Shown piece by piece: positions 59,971 through 64,000 of a DNA stretch of 64,000 nucleotides. The stretch is from Bacteroidota bacterium. Its GTDB lineage: Bacteria > Bacteroidota > Bacteroidia > Chitinophagales > Chitinophagaceae. The stretch covers positions 62,001-126,000 of the forward strand of contig JAIUNW010000011.1 of assembly GCA_020161535.1 (NCBI GenBank), written 5' to 3'. Positions within the stretch are counted from its first letter, which is position 1. Every line of letters starts with the position of its first letter. Below the pieces are notes generated by a model. It had not been told where the DNA came from, made no database searches, and saw only the letters and a list, made by a program, of their open reading frames with translations. A program made the translations under genes and the position numbers.

Positions 59971-62331
59971 ATGCGATTCTTTTCGTTTGTTATATTGTTT
60001 TTTTCGGCGATGGCCTTGCAGGCACAGTCGACCCGCCTCCAGTTTGACCACCCTGCCGATGCGTCTGCAAAAGATACCAGTGCTGGTTGGGTGAATGATA
60101 CGGCCTGGTTAAAAGCCCTGCCGGTCGGGAATGGTCGTTTGGGCGCGATGGTTTTCGGCGATGTCAAAAAAGAAAGGCTGCAATTAAATGAGATATCGTT
60201 GTGGAGCGGCAGCGTAGACGACAACGACAATCCTGAAGCGGTGAAAGCGCTGCCCGAAATCAGGTCTTTGTTGTTTGCCGGTAAGTACCGCGAAGCCACT
60301 GAACTCACCAATAAAACGCAGGTGTGCAAGGGCGTGGGTTCGGGGCAGGGCAATGGTGCCAATGCGCCCTATGGCTGTTACCAAACGTTGGGTGATCTCT
60401 GGCTCGACTTTGATAACAAAGCCGCCTGCCAGTCGTATTATCGTGACCTCGACCTGATAAAAGGCATTGCCACTACGCGTTATCAACAGGACGGTATTTT
60501 GTATACGCGCGAAGTATTTTCCAGTTATCCTGATCAGGCCCTGGTGGTCCGGTTAACAGCCAACAAACCTGGGGCCTTGTCTTTTCGGTTATCGATTGAT
60601 CGTCCGGAACGATTTGAGACCATTGCCGCTGCAGACAGGCTTGTCATGCAAGGGCAGTTGTCTGATGGCAAAGCTGGTAATGGCATGAAATACAAGGTAA
60701 ATGTAATACCGGTATTGTATGGCGGAAAATTGACGAGCGATGGCAAACAACTCATTGTTACAGCAGCCAATGCGGTAACCATTGTGCTGACCGCAGCTAC
60801 AGATTACCGTTTGCATTACCCGGATTACAAAAATGAAAATTATTTGCAGTCCCTGGCATCAGTTACCGATCGGGTGTTGAAGAAATCATTTGCGGCGTTG
60901 CGCCAGGACCATATAAATGATTTTTCGGCAAAGATGAATCGATCGTGGTTGAAGCTGGGTAACGGTGATGCACATGCGCAGTATTCTTTGTATTACCAAT
61001 ACGGCCGGTATTTGTTGTTGTCGTCGTCGAGGGCGGGCGGTTTGCCTGCCAATTTGCAGGGTTTGTGGGCAAACAAAATACAAACCCCCTGGAATGGCGA
61101 TTACCATACTGATATCAATGTGCAAATGAATTATTGGCCGGCAGAGCTCACCAACTTGTCGGAGTGTCACCTGCAACTCACCGACTTGATCAAATCGCTT
61201 GTAGAACCGGGCACCAAGACCGCCCGCGTGCAATACAATATGGGCGGCTGGTGTATTCATCCTATTACCAATGTGTGGGGCTATACCTCGCCGGGTGAGC
61301 ACCCCAGTTGGGGTTTGCACGTGGGTGCTACCGGTTGGATTGTACGACACCTGTGGGAGCATTATGCGTTTACCGGCGACAAAGCCTATTTGCAGGAAGT
61401 GTATCCGATCATGAAAGGCGCTTGTCAATTTTATTTCGATTGGTTGGTGAAAGACCCAGTTAGTGGCAAATGGGTGTCGGGCCCGGCCAGTTCACCAGAG
61501 AATGCTTTTGTGGCGCCCGATGGCAGCATCGGTGGTGTGAGTATGGGGCCGGCACACGACCAGGAAGTGATACATGACTTGTTCAGCTTTACAAAAAAAG
61601 CAGCGGCTGTTTTGTCGATCGATGCCGCCGATCCTTTTCTTCGCCGGCTGGCGGCCACAGATAGTATGCTGGCCATGCCCGGTATTGGCCATGATGGGCG
61701 GTTGATGGAATGGGCGCAGGAATTCAAGGAAGTGGAGCCGCAGCACCGGCATGTTTCCCATTTGTATGCTTTGCACCCGGGCGATCAGATAACAGTACAC
61801 AAAACGCCGGAATTGGCGGCTGCCGTGCGTACATCGCTCGAAACCCGTGGCGATGATGGCACGGGTTGGTCACTTGCCTGGAAAATTAATTTTTGGGCCC
61901 GGTTGCATGATGGTGACCATGCCTTGAAAATATTGGATCGATTGTTAAGGCCGGCCTACGGCGTGGGCGTGCAGATGAACAGTGCCGGCGGTAGCTATCC
62001 CAATCTCTTCTGTGCGCATCCGCCGTTTCAGATCGATGGCAATTTTGGCGGGGCAGCGGGCATTGCTGAAATGCTATTGCAAAGCCACGAAGCATTTATA
62101 GAAGTATTACCGGCCCTGCCTTCGTTATGGCCGGAAGGATCGGTAAAAGGATTGCGCGCGCGTGGTGGATATATTGTAGACCTGGCTTGGAAAAGCGGGC
62201 GACCATCGGCTATAACGGTGATGGCTACCCGAGATGGCGAAGCTGTGGTGCAATTTGGCGACAAACAGCAACGGCGTTTGATGAAAGCAGGAACCAGCTG
62301 GCAGGTTCCGGTAGCCGCCTGGCAGCGGTAG
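59971..62331 (+). CDS. GH95 family glycoside hydrolase (alpha-L-fucosidase-like)
   Basis: 786 residues with signal peptide (RFFSFVILFFSAMALQAQ). GH95 marks: WVNDTAWLKALPVGNGRLGAMVFG, PWNGDYHTDINVQMNYWPAEL (the Asn pair is in it), SSPENAF and DGTGWSLAWK. These inverting enzymes remove alpha-1,2-linked L-fucose or, in some subgroups, L-galactose. With DUF4832 just upstream this may be a small xyloglucan or plant glycan set; no receptor pair is present. Confidence 0.94.
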   Translation: MRFFSFVILFFSAMALQAQSTRLQFDHPADASAKDTSAGWVNDTAWLKALPVGNGRLGAMVFGDVKKERLQLNEISLWSGSVDDNDNPEAVKALPEIRSLLFAGKYREATELTNKTQVCKGVGSGQGNGANAPYGCYQTLGDLWLDFDNKAACQSYYRDLDLIKGIATTRYQQDGILYTREVFSSYPDQALVVRLTANKPGALSFRLSIDRPERFETIAAADRLVMQGQLSDGKAGNGMKYKVNVIPVLYGGKLTSDGKQLIVTAANAVTIVLTAATDYRLHYPDYKNENYLQSLASVTDRVLKKSFAALRQDHINDFSAKMNRSWLKLGNGDAHAQYSLYYQYGRYLLLSSSRAGGLPANLQGLWANKIQTPWNGDYHTDINVQMNYWPAELTNLSECHLQLTDLIKSLVEPGTKTARVQYNMGGWCIHPITNVWGYTSPGEHPSWGLHVGATGWIVRHLWEHYAFTGDKAYLQEVYPIMKGACQFYFDWLVKDPVSGKWVSGPASSPENAFVAPDGSIGGVSMGPAHDQEVIHDLFSFTKKAAAVLSIDAADPFLRRLAATDSMLAMPGIGHDGRLMEWAQEFKEVEPQHRHVSHLYALHPGDQITVHKTPELAAAVRTSLETRGDDGTGWSLAWKINFWARLHDGDHALKILDRLLRPAYGVGVQMNSAGGSYPNLFCAHPPFQIDGNFGGAAGIAEMLLQSHEAFIEVLPALPSLWPEGSVKGLRARGGYIVDLAWKSGRPSAITVMATRDGEAVVQFGDKQQRRLMKAGTSWQVPVAAWQR

Positions 62332-62437
62332 ACGGCCGCCGCCAACCGCCGACCGCTTTGGGTTCAGTCCGGAAGTATAAGGATTTTTTAGATACAAAAT
62401 CCGGTGTTTTCACCCATTTTTAGGTAAATCGTTCGTG

Positions 62438-62445
62438 TTAGTTTG
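62438..62445 (+). promoter_or_regulatory. Possible -7 box before the first noncoding element
   Basis: TTAGTTTG, one base off TAnnTTTG, placed 7 nt before the start of the conserved noncoding stretch that ends in a terminator. Confidence 0.3.
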
Positions 62446-62451
62446 CCCCTG

Positions 62452-62521
62452 CATCATAGTTGGGGCTTAAAGATCTAGTAGCGGTTTACAAGACCTGTTC
62501 CCATTTGGGAGCAGGTTTTTT
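62452..62521 (+). ncRNA. Noncoding element 1 with terminator hairpin
   Basis: About 70 nt: TTGGGGC, then AAGATCTAGTAGCGGTTT and AAGACC leading in a 9-bp stem CCTGTTCCC/GGGAGCAGG (62494-62514 range, one T-G wobble) followed by six T. Looks like a small RNA or a leader with terminator. Copy 2 lies at 63105-63170 after the next gene. In the 331 bp between the GH95 stop and the next gene there is no ORF worth calling. Confidence 0.5.
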
Positions 62522-62662
62522 AACGCAGCCAGAACAGGGTGATTTCACCTGTTGAATAACTAACCGCCAAAAGCTGTTTTTTATGATTGAAAAAAAGCAA
62601 CCCGTGTTCTTAAACCTATGCGCGAGCCATGGTGCTTTTTAACCTAATTGCATTTTGCGCTT

Positions 62663-63112
62663 ATGTTATTGAAAAACCATAAACAAAGACAGCCGCTGTT
62701 CTTTGTCGGCTTGCTGGTTATTCTGTTGTCGATTGGCCTGTTTTACCTGGTCTCCATGCTTGACCCGGGCATTCGGAATTCGCCGTTCATTAAAGCAGCC
62801 ACTTCCTTACCGGAGCGGTTAATATTGGGCGGCATTTTGATACCGATGGCTTGCGTGCTGATTTTTCAAAAGTATTTTCTGGAAGCGGCGGTTACACTGA
62901 CTGGCAAACCCCTGCTGGCCGTTTTCCTTATCGCCCTCTTATCCGGCCTGCTCCAATTTCGATCTTTGTCCGCGGCCAGCTTGCTATTTTTACTAAATGT
63001 TGTTTTCAGCTTGTTTTACTTGCTAGCCCAAGAACGGAAGATCAATGCCTATTGGCCGGTGGCAATAGCCGCCGTCATATCGAGCACAACAATCATTCTT
63101 TGTTGGGGCTAA
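62663..63112 (+). CDS. Four-helix membrane protein, unknown
   Basis: 149 residues from the ATG at 62663; a TTG 15 bp upstream is less likely. Four hydrophobic stretches at about 15-35, 52-70, 80-105 and 120-147, short loops, basic N-terminus LLKNHKQRQ. No family recognised. Flanked on both sides by copies of a noncoding element and followed by a GG-leader peptide cluster, so it may belong to it, perhaps as immunity or processing partner (inference). Confidence 0.7.
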   Translation: MLLKNHKQRQPLFFVGLLVILLSIGLFYLVSMLDPGIRNSPFIKAATSLPERLILGGILIPMACVLIFQKYFLEAAVTLTGKPLLAVFLIALLSGLLQFRSLSAASLLFLLNVVFSLFYLLAQERKINAYWPVAIAAVISSTTIILCWG

Positions 63113-63170
63113 TCGGAGCTTTAAGATCTAGTGCGGTTTTTAAGACCTATTCCCTATAGGTCAGTTATTT
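63105..63170 (+). ncRNA. Noncoding element 2
   Basis: Second copy: starts in the last codons of the membrane protein gene (TTGGGGC), carries AAGATCTAGTGCGGTTT and AAGACC, and ends in stem GACCTAT/ATAGGTC (63144-63150, 63156-63162) followed by AGTTATTTTCT. The rest up to 63434, about 265 bp, has no gene; TCACCTGTTG and TTGAAAAAA are shared with the region after element 1. Confidence 0.45.
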
Positions 63171-63434
63171 TCTAAATAAATAATACCGTTTTTTCACCTG
63201 TTGTCAAATCAAAATGCTGGAGTAGCTTGGATTTAAAATTGAAAAAACTCCCAACTCTAAAGAGTAACGCCAGTAAGGTTACAAATAATTCAGTAGCTAC
63301 GAATTGAGGGAAGTAAACCCTAAAACCCAAAGAAAAAAGCGGGGACTGTGCATTCCATAGCACTTAAAAAATTGGACGTTGAACAACCAGCCCAAGGCGA
63401 GAGAAAGGGAAGGATATTTTTAAACTACAAACAA

Positions 63435-63620
63435 ATGAATCGGACACTAGACCTGAGAAACATGCATGTTTCTGCAATGACGGAAGAGAATAGTGAAGAG
63501 ACGAACGGTGGCTGGCTGCCTGTCGCCGCTGTAGTTGCTTTAGTTGTTTCCGCCATTAGCAATTTTGGAGACATTAGGGAAGGCGTTGTCGATGGCTGGA
63601 ATGGCAAACCCAGGCATTAA
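63435..63620 (+). CDS. GG-leader peptide, right locus
   Basis: 61 residues from the ATG at 63435; the longer frame to 63348 adds a leader-unlike stretch. Leader of 26 residues ends EETNGG (Gly25-Gly26), preceded by M10 and acidic residues. The core WLPVAAVVALVVSAISNFGD is hydrophobic at first and then polar and charged (REGVVDGWNGKPRH). Class II bacteriocin-like, without Cys. Followed by a one-helix peptide and another GG peptide on the same strand. Confidence 0.75.
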   Translation: MNRTLDLRNMHVSAMTEENSEETNGGWLPVAAVVALVVSAISNFGDIREGVVDGWNGKPRH

Positions 63621-63630
63621 ATCATTTCTT

Positions 63631-63771
63631 ATGCATTTCTTCGAAAAGCTGAGAAAATATGCAAATGTTAAAATGAAAGACTTTGTTCTTTTCTGGATTG
63701 TTTTCTTTGTGATCATTTGGTTAATGAATCACATTCCGAATTTGATTCGCTCACTTAAAAATTTATTCTGA
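63631..63771 (+). CDS. One-helix peptide between the two GG peptides
   Basis: 46 residues from the ATG at 63631. A basic start (KLRKYANVKMK), one strong membrane helix FVLFWIVFFVIIWLMNHI and a basic end (RSLKNLF). The stop overlaps the next start by one base (TGATG). Lacks a GG leader, so it is more likely membrane-resident: immunity or helper candidate (inference). ATGs further upstream at 63592 and 63601 would overlap the preceding gene. Confidence 0.6.
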   Translation: MHFFEKLRKYANVKMKDFVLFWIVFFVIIWLMNHIPNLIRSLKNLF

Positions 63772-63962
63772 TGGAAATGAAAAGCAATTATCCTGAGTTA
63801 AAAGAGCTGTCTATGGATGAAGCACTAAGTATCAACGGAGGAGAGACACTTTGGTACTGGATTGCTTACGGGATTGGCGCTGGTGCAAGAGGCGTTTATG
63901 ACGGCGTGAAATGGGTACATGAAAATCTGAAGCAACCTCCAGAATTGATCGGAGTTAAATAG
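63771..63962 (+). CDS. GG-leader peptide, right locus, second
   Basis: 63 residues. Leader of 24 residues: MEMKSNYPELKELSMDEALSI in part and Gly23-Gly24 (ALSINGG), a textbook C39 pattern. The core ETLWYWIAYGIGAGARGVYD has a GxGxG stretch and aromatic residues typical of class IIb bacteriocin-like peptides, followed by a Lys/Pro-rich end. The locus continues beyond the window edge; an exporter is not seen on this side. Confidence 0.78.
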   Translation: MEMKSNYPELKELSMDEALSINGGETLWYWIAYGIGAGARGVYDGVKWVHENLKQPPELIGVK

Positions 63963-64000
63963 CTTTAGAGCCTATTTTTTATTATTTGAGGCAGGGGAAC

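Noticed and set aside
60886..61428. Minus-strand reading frame of 180 codons
   Set aside because: Antisense to the GH95 catalytic region; shadow.
63348..63434. Longer start for the right-locus GG peptide
   Set aside because: Adds 29 residues without leader features; all GG leaders here are 24-26 residues.

Overview
The window looks like the chromosome of a member of the Bacteroidota, most plausibly a Chitinophagaceae-type soil or freshwater bacterium. That placement is inference. It rests on a type IX secretion (T9SS) B-type C-terminal sorting domain, a PorP/SprF protein, an OmpA/PD40 protein of the PorE type, a TonB receptor with a carboxypeptidase-like N-domain, the DUF177-rpmF-plsX order, several TAnnTTTG promoter boxes in place of sigma70 boxes, and the general absence of Shine-Dalgarno sequences.

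Layout. 56-6393 (minus strand) is a double-glycine (GG) leader peptide locus: a C39-peptidase ABC exporter, an HlyD-type periplasmic adaptor, one unique GG peptide and two diverged copies of a ~790-bp unit. Each unit carries a structured leader and two small GG peptides whose cores begin with a hydrophobic stretch ending in a lipobox-like Cys. A small membrane protein sits between the copies. 6382-12129 is mostly housekeeping: an AlkC/AlkD-like HEAT protein, ArfB, a DUF3307-SatD pair with three palindromic operators, a degenerate CPBP protease, PlsX, L32 and DUF177. 12385-14341 is a probable lysine-catabolism pair (saccharopine dehydrogenase-like and DUF1338 2-oxoadipate dioxygenase). 14343-24098 is a sugar-acid and mannoside region (SDR/UxuA, M28 peptidase, GH125, GH92, Gfo/Idh/MocA, PmoA-like) without a SusC/SusD pair. 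24099-25730 holds a fatty-acid hydroxylase-like protein and a DUF3445 haem protein.

25900-35273 is a T9SS surface-protein operon: a 2048-residue secreted protein, PorP/SprF, and an OmpA/PD40/TPR protein. 35291-39346 contains two small membrane proteins, an HscB-like protein, tRNA-Leu(CAA) with a terminator, an AT-rich toxin-antitoxin remnant (intact HigA-like antitoxin, broken AbiEii-like nucleotidyltransferase), a YCF48/BNR protein and PurC. 39407-43190 pairs a TonB receptor with a fasciclin lipoprotein. 43302-55376 is cell-envelope and core metabolism: CBS protein, YchF, SpmAB-like, NhaA, OstA-like, MCE/MlaD, amidase, LptD-like, PlsC and Ung. 55490-62331 holds a DUF937 protein, an amidohydrolase lipoprotein, PaiB-like, DUF4832 and GH95.

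62438-63962 starts a second GG-leader peptide locus on the plus strand: two copies of a noncoding hairpin element flanking a small membrane protein, two GG peptides and a one-helix peptide between them. No exporter for it lies inside the window. The most unusual signal is the left locus, where a C39-type leader is directly joined to a lipoprotein-like signal in duplicated peptides under a duplicated, apparently structured leader.
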